Below, one piece after another: positions 9,901 through 18,973 of a DNA stretch of 64,000 nt. Position 1 is the first letter of the stretch; the number at the start of each line of letters is the position of its first letter. This DNA comes from Mycolicibacterium sp. (GTDB lineage: Bacteria; Actinomycetota; Actinomycetes; Mycobacteriales; Mycobacteriaceae). The stretch lies in the NCBI RefSeq assembly GCF_016462945.1, contig NZ_JAEMSG010000001.1:1-64000 (forward strand). Reading direction: 5' to 3'. The translations under genes and the position numbers were made by a program. The notes beneath the pieces are model-generated. The model was given only the letters and a program-made list of their open reading frames with translations. It ran no database searches and was not told the origin of the DNA.

Positions 9901-10752
9901 ATGAGTTTCAGGTATCGAATGGTCGCGCCGTTGATCGCCCTCTTCCTCGGCGTGGTCGGTTTCCCGCTGGCCTACGCCTTGTACCTGAGCATCACCGATT
10001 ACAAGCTGACTAGCAGCGGCACACCGCGGCTGGTGGGCATTGACAACTACGTCTCAACGTTTCAGGACGGGGCGTTCTGGCGGGCCTCCGGCGCGACCGC
10101 GACGTTCGTATTCGTCGCGGTCAGTCTGGAACTGATCCTCGGACTGGCCATCGCGCTGGCACTACAGAAGCAGCGCTGGGCGCGGGATCTGACCCGATCG
10201 ATGTTGCTGGCGCCGATGTTCATTACACCGATTGCCGTCGGTCTGATCTTCCGTTTCCTGCTCAACGATCAGATCGGCGCCATACCGCATCTGCTGCGCG
10301 CGATCGGGGTCGACTACGACTTCTTCGGACCCGGCCGTGCGTTGTTCACGTTGGCTCTGATTGACGTCTGGCAGTGGACGCCATTCATGGTGCTGCTGCT
10401 GCTCGCAGGACTGGAGTCCATCCCCCGGGAACCGTTGGAAGCGGCTAGGGTCGATGGCGCTCGAGGGTGGTATGTGCTGCGGCGAGTCACCTTGCCACTG
10501 CTGGCGCCAGTACTCGTCGTGGCGATCCTGCTGCGCTGTCTGGATGCCATGAAGGTGTTCGAGTACGTGTTCGCGACCACTCGCGGCGGGCCGGGCACCC
10601 AAACCCAGACCCTGCAGTACTTCGTCTACCAGACCGGAATTCAGTTCTTCCGACTCGGATCGGCATCGTCGATGGCATTCGTTGTGCTGCTCGTCGTGCT
10701 GACGGTGATCGTGGTGGCATTTCGTCGGGTGGAGAAGGCCAAGCAGCCATGA
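9901..10752 (+). CDS. Sugar ABC transporter permease (MalF-like)
   Basis: Six TM segments, EAARVDGARGWYVLRRVTLPLLAP EAA loop. Confidence 0.9.
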   Translation: MSFRYRMVAPLIALFLGVVGFPLAYALYLSITDYKLTSSGTPRLVGIDNYVSTFQDGAFWRASGATATFVFVAVSLELILGLAIALALQKQRWARDLTRSMLLAPMFITPIAVGLIFRFLLNDQIGAIPHLLRAIGVDYDFFGPGRALFTLALIDVWQWTPFMVLLLLAGLESIPREPLEAARVDGARGWYVLRRVTLPLLAPVLVVAILLRCLDAMKVFEYVFATTRGGPGTQTQTLQYFVYQTGIQFFRLGSASSMAFVVLLVVLTVIVVAFRRVEKAKQP

Positions 10753-11564
10753 AGAACTCCGTTGCGCTGACGTGTTGTCGGGTGGCCCTGCTGTGGGCGG
10801 CCGGCATCTGCGTCCTCTTCCCTGTCCTGTGGATGGCCCTGGCCAGTGTGAAGAATCCCGGGCAGCTCAACGATCCATTCGTGCTGACATTCACTCCCAC
10901 GTTGGATGCCTGGCGCACTGTGCTGTCGTCGGGCATCCTGGCCGCCGCCGCCCGCAGCGCCATTGTGGCGTTGACCACCGTCGGTATCAGCGTGGTGGCC
11001 GGAAGCATGGGTGCCTACGCGATCGCCCGTTTCCGGGCCGGCGGCACAGCCACCCGGTTCGGCATGCTCGCCGCGCAGGTACTACCGCCGGCCGTCCTAG
11101 TTTTTCCCCTTCTCACGATGGCATACGCCCTTCGGCTCAATGACACCCTGGTTCCGGTGATCTCCGCGCACCTGAGTTTCGTGCTGCCTGTCGTGACCTG
11201 GTTCCTCATCGGATTCTTCGAGGCGGTTCCCCGTTCCCTCGAGGAGCAGGCCCAGGTGGACGGCTTCACGCGATTCCAGGCGTTTCGGCTGGTAGTTCTC
11301 CCCCAGGTGCTGCCCGGTGTCGGCGCAGCTGCCATCTTCGGCTTCACACTGTCCTGGAACGACCTGTTCTACGGTCTGATCCTGGCCCCCGGCAAGGCCG
11401 CTATTCTCCCGGTGGCGATTGCTGGTTTCAACACCTTCCGGGGCGTACAGATCGGGTCGATGAGCGCGGCGATACTGATCGCTGTCGTGCCAGTGGTTGT
11501 CTCCAGCTTCTTCATTCAACGCAGACTGGTGCAGGGCATCAGCGGCGGCGCGGTCAAGTTCTAG
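10749..11564 (+). CDS. Sugar ABC transporter permease (MalG-like)
   Basis: EEQAQVDGFTRFQAFRLVVLPQVLPG EAA loop; ATGA overlap with the preceding permease. Confidence 0.9.
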   Translation: MKNSVALTCCRVALLWAAGICVLFPVLWMALASVKNPGQLNDPFVLTFTPTLDAWRTVLSSGILAAAARSAIVALTTVGISVVAGSMGAYAIARFRAGGTATRFGMLAAQVLPPAVLVFPLLTMAYALRLNDTLVPVISAHLSFVLPVVTWFLIGFFEAVPRSLEEQAQVDGFTRFQAFRLVVLPQVLPGVGAAAIFGFTLSWNDLFYGLILAPGKAAILPVAIAGFNTFRGVQIGSMSAAILIAVVPVVVSSFFIQRRLVQGISGGAVKF

Positions 11565-11585
11565 AGGAAGGTGATCCGAAAGCAC

Positions 11586-12674
11586 ATGGCGGCCGTTCGA
11601 TTCATCGGTGTGAACAAGTCGTATGGCTCGACACCTGTGGTTAGCGACCTTGATCTTGAGCTTCCCGACGGGTCGTTCACCGTCTTGGTCGGCCCGTCCG
11701 GCTGCGGTAAGTCGACGTCATTGCGGATGCTCGCGGGCCTGGAGTCGGTCACATCGGGAATCATCACGATCGGCGACCGCGACGTAACCCACCTGCAGCC
11801 GCGCGACCGAGACGTGGCCATGGTGTTTCAAAACTACGCTCTGTATCCACATCTCACGGTCCGGGAGAATATCGCCTTTCCGTTGCGCGCCACCGGGGAG
11901 CCTCGTGACAAAGCTCTCAAGCGAGTCGGCGAAGTGGCCGAATCCCTCGGCTTGGCAGGACTGTTGGGCCGCAAGCCCAAGGACCTCAGTGGTGGTCAGC
12001 AGCAGCGAGTCGCGATCGGCCGGGCGATTATCCGGCAGCCGTCGGTCTTCCTTTTCGACGAACCGCTAAGCAATCTCGACGCCAAGCTACGCGTCGAGAC
12101 TCGCACCGAACTACTGCAGATTCAACGTCGGCTCGGCATCACCTGCCTGTATGTGACCCACGACCAAGAGGAAGCGATGACACTGTCGGACCGCATGGTG
12201 GTGATGCGCGATGGGCGCACCACACAGGTGGGGACTCCACTTGAGGTCTATGGCAAACCGAACGATACGTTCGTCGCAACGTTCGTCGGAAGCCCCAAGA
12301 TGAACCTCGTCGATGGACAACTCACCCCCGGAACCATCACCCTGGAAACTGGGTTCGCACTGGCCGTCCAGGAGCGCCAAGCCGGCGGTCTGGTGACCGC
12401 CGGAATCCGCCCCGAGGATCTGATTCTCAATCCGGCCGAAGATGCCGAATCCCGGGTGAAGCTGGTTGAACTGCTCGGACCACGCGCGATTGTCACCATA
12501 GATGTCCGAGGTGTCGCACTCACGAGTGTCGTTGATGCTTCAAGACTCTCCGGAATCAGCGAAGGCACCACCGTCGAGCTATCGGTGCGCCCGGACACAC
12601 TCCATGTCTTCGACACACACACCGGCGAACGTGTCGCTGAAGCCATTCACGACACAGGAGAGCGAGCGTATTGA
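11586..12674 (+). CDS. ABC transporter ATP-binding protein (UgpC/MsmK-type)
   Basis: GPSGCGKST Walker A, LSGGQQQRVAIGRAI signature, VFLFDEPLSNLD Walker B, C-terminal TOBE-like region. Confidence 0.93.
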   Translation: MAAVRFIGVNKSYGSTPVVSDLDLELPDGSFTVLVGPSGCGKSTSLRMLAGLESVTSGIITIGDRDVTHLQPRDRDVAMVFQNYALYPHLTVRENIAFPLRATGEPRDKALKRVGEVAESLGLAGLLGRKPKDLSGGQQQRVAIGRAIIRQPSVFLFDEPLSNLDAKLRVETRTELLQIQRRLGITCLYVTHDQEEAMTLSDRMVVMRDGRTTQVGTPLEVYGKPNDTFVATFVGSPKMNLVDGQLTPGTITLETGFALAVQERQAGGLVTAGIRPEDLILNPAEDAESRVKLVELLGPRAIVTIDVRGVALTSVVDASRLSGISEGTTVELSVRPDTLHVFDTHTGERVAEAIHDTGERAY

Positions 12675-13447
12675 TGACCAAGACCGTCGTCGTCACCGGA
12701 GCAGGATCCGGTATCGGACGCGCAATTACGTCGATCCTGGCCGAGCGGGCCTGGCGGGTAATCGTCACTGACATCGATGCCGACGCTGCACGCGAAGTGG
12801 CGGCCGGGCTACCCACCGACGGTCCTGTGCGACACGAATCGATTGTGCTCAACGTCAGCTCACCTGCAGATGCGGCCATGGTCGCCGACGACGTCACCCA
12901 ACGTTTCGGCCTGGACGCCTGGGTGAGTAATGCTGGAGTTTCGTTCATGCATCGATTCCTCGACGTCCCGATCGAGCGATACAACCAGACGATGGATGTC
13001 AATCTCAAAGGCGTCTTCGTGTGTGGGCAGGCAGCCGCCCGCGCGATGGTGCGCAGCGGAAGCGAAGGTGCCATTGTCAACACTGCCTCGATGGCCGGCA
13101 AGCAGGGTCGCGTGCCGTTTCTGTCCGACTACGTGGCTTCGAAATTCGGTGTGGTTGGCTTAACTCAGTCAATGGCCTACGAGCTCGCTGAGCACGGGAT
13201 CACGGTCAACTGTGTGTGTCCCGGCTATGTCGAAACCCCAATGCAATCAAGAGAACTCGAGTGGGAGGCCCAGCTGCGCGGGATCGGCCCCGCTGATGTC
13301 CGGCAGATGATGATCACTGACACCCCACTGCGACGGCTCGAACAGCCCGAGGACGTAGCCAGAGCGGTGGCCTTCCTGCTCTCCGTTGACGCCAGGTTCA
13401 TCACCGGCGAGGCTCTTGCAGTCAACGGTGGCGCGTACATGGACTAG
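12674..13447 (+). CDS. Short-chain dehydrogenase/reductase
   Basis: TGAGSGIG, NAGVS, YVASKFG motifs. Confidence 0.92.
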   Translation: MTKTVVVTGAGSGIGRAITSILAERAWRVIVTDIDADAAREVAAGLPTDGPVRHESIVLNVSSPADAAMVADDVTQRFGLDAWVSNAGVSFMHRFLDVPIERYNQTMDVNLKGVFVCGQAAARAMVRSGSEGAIVNTASMAGKQGRVPFLSDYVASKFGVVGLTQSMAYELAEHGITVNCVCPGYVETPMQSRELEWEAQLRGIGPADVRQMMITDTPLRRLEQPEDVARAVAFLLSVDARFITGEALAVNGGAYMD

Positions 13448-13489
13448 TCCTGGCCTGATGACGAATCCGCAAACCGAGAAAGGAACCAC

Positions 13490-14311
13490 GTGACTACGAC
13501 TTGGCTCGACGAGGTCTTCAATGTCCGCAAGCCCGTCATTGCCATGCTTCACCTCGCTGCCCTACCCGGAGACCCTGAGTACGACACAGCCGGGGGCATC
13601 ACCGCGGTCGTGAACCGTGCACGAGAGGAACTCGACGCCCTGCAGTCCGGAGGCGTCGACGGAATTCTTATCTCCAACGAATTTAGTCTGCCGTACCTCA
13701 CAAAGACAGAACCCATCACCGCGATCACGATGGCCAGGATCATTGGTGAACTGCTTCCCGATATCATGGTGCCATTCGGAGTCAATGTGCTCTGGGATGG
13801 ACGCGCATCGATCGACCTGGCTGTCGCCACCGGAGCGAAATTCGTCCGCGAGATCTTTACCGGGGTTTACGCAAGCGACTTCGGATTATGGGATACCAAT
13901 GTTGGCGAAGTTGCGCGCCACCGCTCACGGGTAGGAGGCGCGGGGGTGAAACTGCTGTTCAACATCGTCCCGGAGTCGGCAGGCTACCTCGCAGCGCGTG
14001 ATCTGGCGTCCATCACCCAGACGACTGTGTTCGCGACGCGGCCCGATGCGATCTGCGTATCCGGAGCGACCGCAGGCTCACCAACGGATCCCGAGGCACT
14101 GCGGGTGGTGAAGTCGGCCGCAGGCGCGGTGCCGGTCTTCGTCAACACAGGTGTCCGTGCCGAGAACGTGGCCGCTCAACTCAGCATCGCAGACGGCGCA
14201 ATCGTCGGCACGTACTTCAAACAGGGCGGAATCTTCGAGAACCGAGCTCAGCGTTCGCGGGTCGAGGAACTGATGTCGCACGCCCGCAAGTTCCGCAAGG
14301 AGCTGGGCTGA
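13490..14311 (+). CDS. BtpA/SgcQ family protein (predicted TIM barrel)
   Basis: PVIAMLHLAALPGDPEYD..., FATRPDAICVSGATAGSPTDPEALRVVKSAAGAVPVFVNTGVRAENV. Confidence 0.8.
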   Translation: MTTTWLDEVFNVRKPVIAMLHLAALPGDPEYDTAGGITAVVNRAREELDALQSGGVDGILISNEFSLPYLTKTEPITAITMARIIGELLPDIMVPFGVNVLWDGRASIDLAVATGAKFVREIFTGVYASDFGLWDTNVGEVARHRSRVGGAGVKLLFNIVPESAGYLAARDLASITQTTVFATRPDAICVSGATAGSPTDPEALRVVKSAAGAVPVFVNTGVRAENVAAQLSIADGAIVGTYFKQGGIFENRAQRSRVEELMSHARKFRKELG

Positions 14312-14445
14312 TCTACGAACTGACGTGGGGCCGTTCAGAGTCGGCTGATACTTGAGGTTTCCACGTCGGTTGACTGAAACGCAACGACGAAGCCATTGCC
14401 GGGTACGCACACTAGGTACGACCCTATGAATCGCCTGCAGCGACG

Positions 14446-14829
14446 CTAGCGGAATGATTCTCCGACGAGACCGGTGATCGCCGCCGCACTCCGAAAATCG
14501 ACCGCATCATCGATCTTGAGCGCCTGCACTCCGTTCACCAGTCGCTCCAGCTTGGCGTACCTGTCGTCGTCGACTGCGCCGGCCAGGATCTCCATGGCCA
14601 CGGGTTCGCACATGACAATCCGATCGGTATCGGAGGACAACAGCCGGCGGACCTCAACCGCGGCGGGTGACCCGGTCGCGCGGAAATACTCGATCCTGGC
14701 CGACGTATCGATCAGAATCATCAGAACTCGTCGGGCCGCTCTCGCCGGATGCCGCCGAGCCAGGTCGACGGCCTGTCTCTTGGTGCTGACCCCGTAACGC
14801 CGCATCACCTCGTACACCGCATGGGGCAC
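14446..14829 (-). pseudogene. Decayed vapBC copy: VapB internally deleted and fused to a C-terminally truncated VapC
   Basis: 108 nt identical to window positions 1-55 and 133-185 with a 77-nt deletion; VapC part ends ...AAAITGLVGESFR* after about 90 aa. Confidence 0.8.
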
Positions 14830-14860
14830 AGGGCGATAAAAAGTCGTCCGGCGATCTATC
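14803..14860 (+). pseudogene. Photolyase C-terminal tail fragment
   Basis: Encodes ITSYTAWGTGR*, compared with ITSYTAWSRGR* at the end of the photolyase-like gene near 18.94 kb; 18-nt exact match acctcgtacaccgcatgg. Confidence 0.5.
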
Positions 14861-14862
14861 TG

Positions 14863-14895
14863 TGGGGCCTGCGGGGCTCGAACCCGCGACCAAAG
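14863..14895 (-). repeat. tRNA 3'-end-like fragment (T-arm plus acceptor strand)
   Basis: Reverse complement GGTCGCGGGTTCGAGCCCCGCAGGCCCCA; close match to the 3' part of the tRNA at 30148-30221. Confidence 0.6.
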
Positions 14896-14970
14896 GAATC
14901 GAAACTTTCCCCGAGGAACCGGCGATGGAATGTACTACCTCCCCCCGGACGAGCTGGGCGAGACTAACCG

Positions 14971-15335
14971 CGTGCACCTGGTGACGGCGGTTCAGGCGAT
15001 GGCGATGTTCATCGCGATGCTGGCCGTGTCAGTGGTCGGTGCGCTGGGGGCACGGCTCTTGCCGGACACCGCAATCGCCTACTTCGGGCTGGTGCCTCTC
15101 CTGCTGGGCATACGGGCAGCCTGGGTGGCCTGGCGGCGCCGCAGGGACGACCAGGACGACCAGGAAGTGGGCGGTCGCGCCGGTCTTGGGACAGCAACGG
15201 TGGCCGCCGTGACGTTCGCCAACGGGGGCGACAACATCGGTGTCTACGTTCCCGTTTTCGCCGTCGCCGGCCCTTCGGGCATGCCTGCCTATGTGATCGC
15301 TTTTCTCCTCGGGGTCGGCTTGGCCGTGCGGGTCG
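14971..15335 (+). pseudogene. Cadmium-resistance transporter CadD-family fragment
   Basis: LVTAVQAMAMF...PDTAIAYFGLVPLLLGIRAAWVAWRR...VAAVTFANGGDNIGVYVPVF resembles CadD with internal and C-terminal losses. Confidence 0.7.
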
Positions 15336-15339
15336 GGGG

Positions 15340-15649
15340 CGGGTGCCCGCACGGCTTTGAGTGCGTGGTCGATCTTGCCGTCGATGAATCCCCACCCGGT
15401 CGGGTCCATGGGCTGCGCCCTGTCCCGGGCGTCATCCCACGCCGATTTGAGGTCGGTGATGCAGGCGACCGCACCGGCTTGGTCGCCGGCCTGCACTGTG
15501 GTGAAGGTGTCGGTCACGATGGTGCGGAACGCGGTCACGTCGGCTGGCGGAACTTCGCGCTCGCCGCTTGGCCGGACGGCGTTGCGGTGACCACCGGACG
15601 GGCTTCCGAAAAATGCGACGGCGGCGATGTGATCGCGCGCGAAGATCAC
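15340..15649 (-). pseudogene. Fragment of an uncharacterised protein
   Basis: ADVTAFRTIVTDTFTTVQAGDQAGAVACITDLKSAWDDARDRAQPMDPTGWGFIDGKIDHALKAVRAPAP reads as real coding; the ORF then runs into antisense cadD sequence. Confidence 0.45.
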
Positions 15650-15801
15650 CTCGACGTTCGGGCACGGGTCAGCGGTGGCGGTGGGAACGCCGATGGGTCC
15701 ACTCAGCTAAGCCACGGCCGTCACGACCGTGGCATAGCTGATGCGACGGGATGCCCGGGAGGCTCATGTGGCTGTGCCCTCCCGGGCCGTCCTGACCGCC
15801 G

Positions 15802-16089
15802 CTAGCGTGGGCCTACACCAATGGGGCCGACCGGTCCCGCAACGGGTCCGAGGCCACCAACCCCGACAGGTCCGACCGGTCCGAGGATCGGATCGGGCCC
15901 GACGCCGATGGGGCCGGCCGGGCCGAGGATCGGCATGCACGAATTCGTCACAGCGTCCCAGTACAGGGTGGCGGGATCGCACCAGTCAGCGTGGCTCACC
16001 GCGGGTGCTGCGAGTGCGGTCAGCGGGATGGCTGCCAACGCGAATGCGAACGCGCCGAGTGCACGGTTGAACTGTGACCGGGTCTTCAT
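15802..16089 (-). CDS. Small secreted protein with Gly-Pro repeats
   Basis: MKTRSQFNRALGAFAFALAAIPLTALAAPAVSHADWCDP... signal peptide, then GPAGPIGVGPDPILGPVGPVGVGGLGPVAGPVGPIGVGPR. Confidence 0.65.
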   Translation of the reverse strand: MKTRSQFNRALGAFAFALAAIPLTALAAPAVSHADWCDPATLYWDAVTNSCMPILGPAGPIGVGPDPILGPVGPVGVGGLGPVAGPVGPIGVGPR

Positions 16090-16353
16090 GAGGATCTCAT
16101 CTCTGTGGTTGATGGCTGAACGCGGCGTTCTCCCCCGTTGGGGAGTCTCGCTATGAAGAAGTTCGTATTGCGGGCTGACTTCGTTACACACGTTAGCCAC
16201 TTATTTGTAGCGCCCAAAAATAATGCGCTCATGGCAGAACTTCTTAGCGACGCTTTAGCCCCGGGGGCCCTCAGCCTTAGTTTCCGTACCTACCGTCAGA
16301 ATCATGTTGCTCGATATCCGATGGCTCCAATACCTGCTGAAGCGGCCTGCCCG

Positions 16354-17652
16354 CTAGTTCTCGAGCTTTGGGCTGCCCGCGTCCGTAGCGATCGCCAGCC
16401 CAAGGTCCGCGAGTAGTGCGCTCGCTGCTCGGCGCCCACTCACTAAAGCTCCCTGGATAGACGACGTATCACGGTGGTCGCCGGCGACATAGATGCCACC
16501 CGCCGTGCGTACGGGCCGCTGCAATTCGAAGGGCACCGGCATCGCCGGTAGCGCGTAGGGAATCGGATAACTCGCGAGGAGTTCCCAGTCGCGCGTCGGA
16601 ACGCCGTACAACCACGCAAGGTGCTCGCGCACGGCGTGCTCGTCCCCAGGCGAGTCCCGCACACCGAGCGCCGACGCCGAAATCAGCGCGGTTCCGGCGG
16701 GGGCGTAATCGGGTGCGGCATGGGTGAGGACCACGGTGTTGACAAGTGGTCCGCGGCGATCGCCGTCGAGGATGAGCACCGCCTGCCCGTCGGCGAGATC
16801 CTCGGGCGCACAGGTGGGCCGGTAGTACCAGGTTGTTACCGAACGCGCCGCGGGGGCGCGGATCTGCTCGATGAGCCCGGCGGCGGTCACCGGATCGGTC
16901 GCGACGATGACGGCCTCGGCGCGGTGCGCGTCGCCACCGACGACATCAACAGTCCAACCCGAGACAGCCTGGGCCGAGACCGACGCAACCCGGTGGCCGA
17001 GTCGAACGTCGAGACCGGTCGCCAGTTGTTCGGGGATGCGGGCCATACCCAGTGCCGGCACGCCCGGTGTGCCGCGGACGAAGGACTTCAGTACCACGTC
17101 CAGGAAGCGCCGCGACGTCGTCAACTCGGAATCCAGAAAAACCCCGGACAGGAACGGGCGCAGCAGCCGCTCCATCAGCGTCCGATCCGCACCGGCGCGG
17201 CGCAGCGCCTCCTCGGTCGTGACGTCGGGGTCATTCTCCAGGGATTCAACGGTCCGGACGGCACGGGAGACCGCATAGGCGCCGAAGCGAGCCGTCGACG
17301 CCGGTGAGCCGATGCGCGCCACGAGCGACGGGACCAACCAGGTCGGTTCGCGACGTGGATCGGCGACTCGGTCCACCCGACGGCGCCCGGCCCGGTTGAC
17401 CACGATGCGTGCACCCGCGATGAAGGGCCTCAGGTCGAGTTCCGCGTGGTCGAGGACACGAGCCCCCTCGGGGTAGGCCGGGTTGTACAGCTGGAAGCCG
17501 CGATCGAAGCGGAAACCATCGACGAGATCGGTGCGCACGCGACCGCCCACGCCGTCGGAGGCTTCGAGCACCGTGACCTCGACACCGTGCCGAGTGAGAT
17601 GACGGGCGGCAGCAAGACCGGCCAGCCCTGCTCCCACGACGACGACAGCCAT
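16354..17652 (-). CDS. FAD-dependent amine oxidase-type oxidoreductase
   Basis: MAVVVVGAGLAGLAAARHLTRHGVEVTVLEASDGVGGRVRT dinucleotide-binding motif; C-terminal GIYVAGDHRDTSSIQGALVSGRRAA. Confidence 0.88.
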   Translation of the reverse strand: MAVVVVGAGLAGLAAARHLTRHGVEVTVLEASDGVGGRVRTDLVDGFRFDRGFQLYNPAYPEGARVLDHAELDLRPFIAGARIVVNRAGRRRVDRVADPRREPTWLVPSLVARIGSPASTARFGAYAVSRAVRTVESLENDPDVTTEEALRRAGADRTLMERLLRPFLSGVFLDSELTTSRRFLDVVLKSFVRGTPGVPALGMARIPEQLATGLDVRLGHRVASVSAQAVSGWTVDVVGGDAHRAEAVIVATDPVTAAGLIEQIRAPAARSVTTWYYRPTCAPEDLADGQAVLILDGDRRGPLVNTVVLTHAAPDYAPAGTALISASALGVRDSPGDEHAVREHLAWLYGVPTRDWELLASYPIPYALPAMPVPFELQRPVRTAGGIYVAGDHRDTSSIQGALVSGRRAASALLADLGLAIATDAGSPKLEN

Positions 17653-17718
17653 GGCGGTCACGTTAGTCGCCCCGGGCCGCGATACTGAGGGCATGACAAC
17701 GCGCTGCACGGAAATCGC

Positions 17719-18957
17719 ATGACACCTCAGCGCCTCCCCGATCCCCCGGCGCACGATGAGGTCCCCGCCTGGGTGATGGACCATCTCGGGGATCTGTGCG
17801 CGCCCCAAGCATCAGCAACAGCCGGGTCCCTGCGCGGCGGCCAGTCGGCGGCCGATGCGGCGCTCCAGGCCTACGACGTGGCCGGGTATGCGCGGCGGCG
17901 CAACAACGTCTGGCCGCCGGGAACCCGCGGCGCGTCGCGACTGTCGCCCTATATCCGGCATGGGCTACTGACGCTGCGTGAGGTGTGGGATCACGTGGCC
18001 GGAGGTCCGCAAAGCGACGTGACGAAGTTTCGCGATGAGCTGCTCTGGCAGGAATACGCGCGACATCTCTACGCGCGCTTGGGAACAGCGTCGCGCCACT
18101 CATTTCGGTTCGTCGTTGACGAGCGTACCGCTGACACCGGTCCGGCACCGACGAGCAATCCGTGGTCATCGTCGGCGAAGTGTCTGGACTCATCCTGGTC
18201 GGAGCTGGTGTCGGACGGTTGGCTCACCAATCAGACCCGCATGTGGCTCGCCTCGCAGTGGAGTGTCCGCGAGGGGCTGGGCTGGCGCGACGGCGAAGAC
18301 CTGATGTACCGACACCTGGTGGACGGCTCCCGCGCAGCCAACCGGCTGGGCTGGCAATGGACCGTCGGCGCACTCACCGGCAAGGCCTACGGGTTCTCCC
18401 GATGGCAGGTGGAGAAGCGCGCACCGGGTCTGTGCGCGACCTGCCCGCTGGAACACAACTGTCCGATCACGGACTGGCCTGCCACCCAGGAGCGGGAGCC
18501 CCTGGCTTTCAGCGACCCCCGGCTGCGACGCGACGACAATCTCGCGGCGACGGCCGGACCGTCGACAGCCCAGCAGTCGGCGACGCCGGAGGCCGTGTGG
18601 ATGACCGCGGAGAGCCTCGGCGATCGCGACCCCGCGGCTGCGGCGTATCCGGACCTACCCGTGGTGTTCGTATTCGACGAGCCACTACTGCGCCGATTGC
18701 GGCTTTCGGTGAATCGGCTTGTCTTCCTTGCACAGTCGGTTGCCGACCTCTCGACGCGCAGGGAAGTTCAGCTCTGGCTCGGTGACCCGGTAGAGGTGCT
18801 GCAGGGCCGGCGACTGGCTGCCACCTTCGCACCCGTCCCAGGCTGGAAGTCCCGGGCCGCCCGCCTCGATGTGGTCGCGTTGCATCCATGGCCGTGGCTC
18901 CAGCGCCCGCGGTCAGGTTCGATAACCTCGTACACCGCATGGAGTAGGGGGCGGTGA
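17719..18957 (+). CDS. Photolyase/cryptochrome-like protein with N-terminal FAD-binding domain and Cys motif
   Basis: RDELLWQEYARHLYARLG, TRMWLASQWSVREGLGWRDGEDLMYRHLVDGSRAANRLGWQWTVGALTGKAYGFSRWQVEK, CATCPLEHNCPI. Confidence 0.75.
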   Translation: MTPQRLPDPPAHDEVPAWVMDHLGDLCAPQASATAGSLRGGQSAADAALQAYDVAGYARRRNNVWPPGTRGASRLSPYIRHGLLTLREVWDHVAGGPQSDVTKFRDELLWQEYARHLYARLGTASRHSFRFVVDERTADTGPAPTSNPWSSSAKCLDSSWSELVSDGWLTNQTRMWLASQWSVREGLGWRDGEDLMYRHLVDGSRAANRLGWQWTVGALTGKAYGFSRWQVEKRAPGLCATCPLEHNCPITDWPATQEREPLAFSDPRLRRDDNLAATAGPSTAQQSATPEAVWMTAESLGDRDPAAAAYPDLPVVFVFDEPLLRRLRLSVNRLVFLAQSVADLSTRREVQLWLGDPVEVLQGRRLAATFAPVPGWKSRAARLDVVALHPWPWLQRPRSGSITSYTAWSRGR

Positions 18958-18973
18958 TGCGTCGTTCCGCTAT

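Noticed and set aside
14749-14967. ORF containing LRGSNPRPKESKLSP
   Set aside because: This is the usual spurious translation through a tRNA 3' end.
15009-15395. Minus-strand Arg-rich ORF similar to the one at 20007-20270
   Set aside because: Both are antisense readings of the duplicated cadD fragments, not a gene family.
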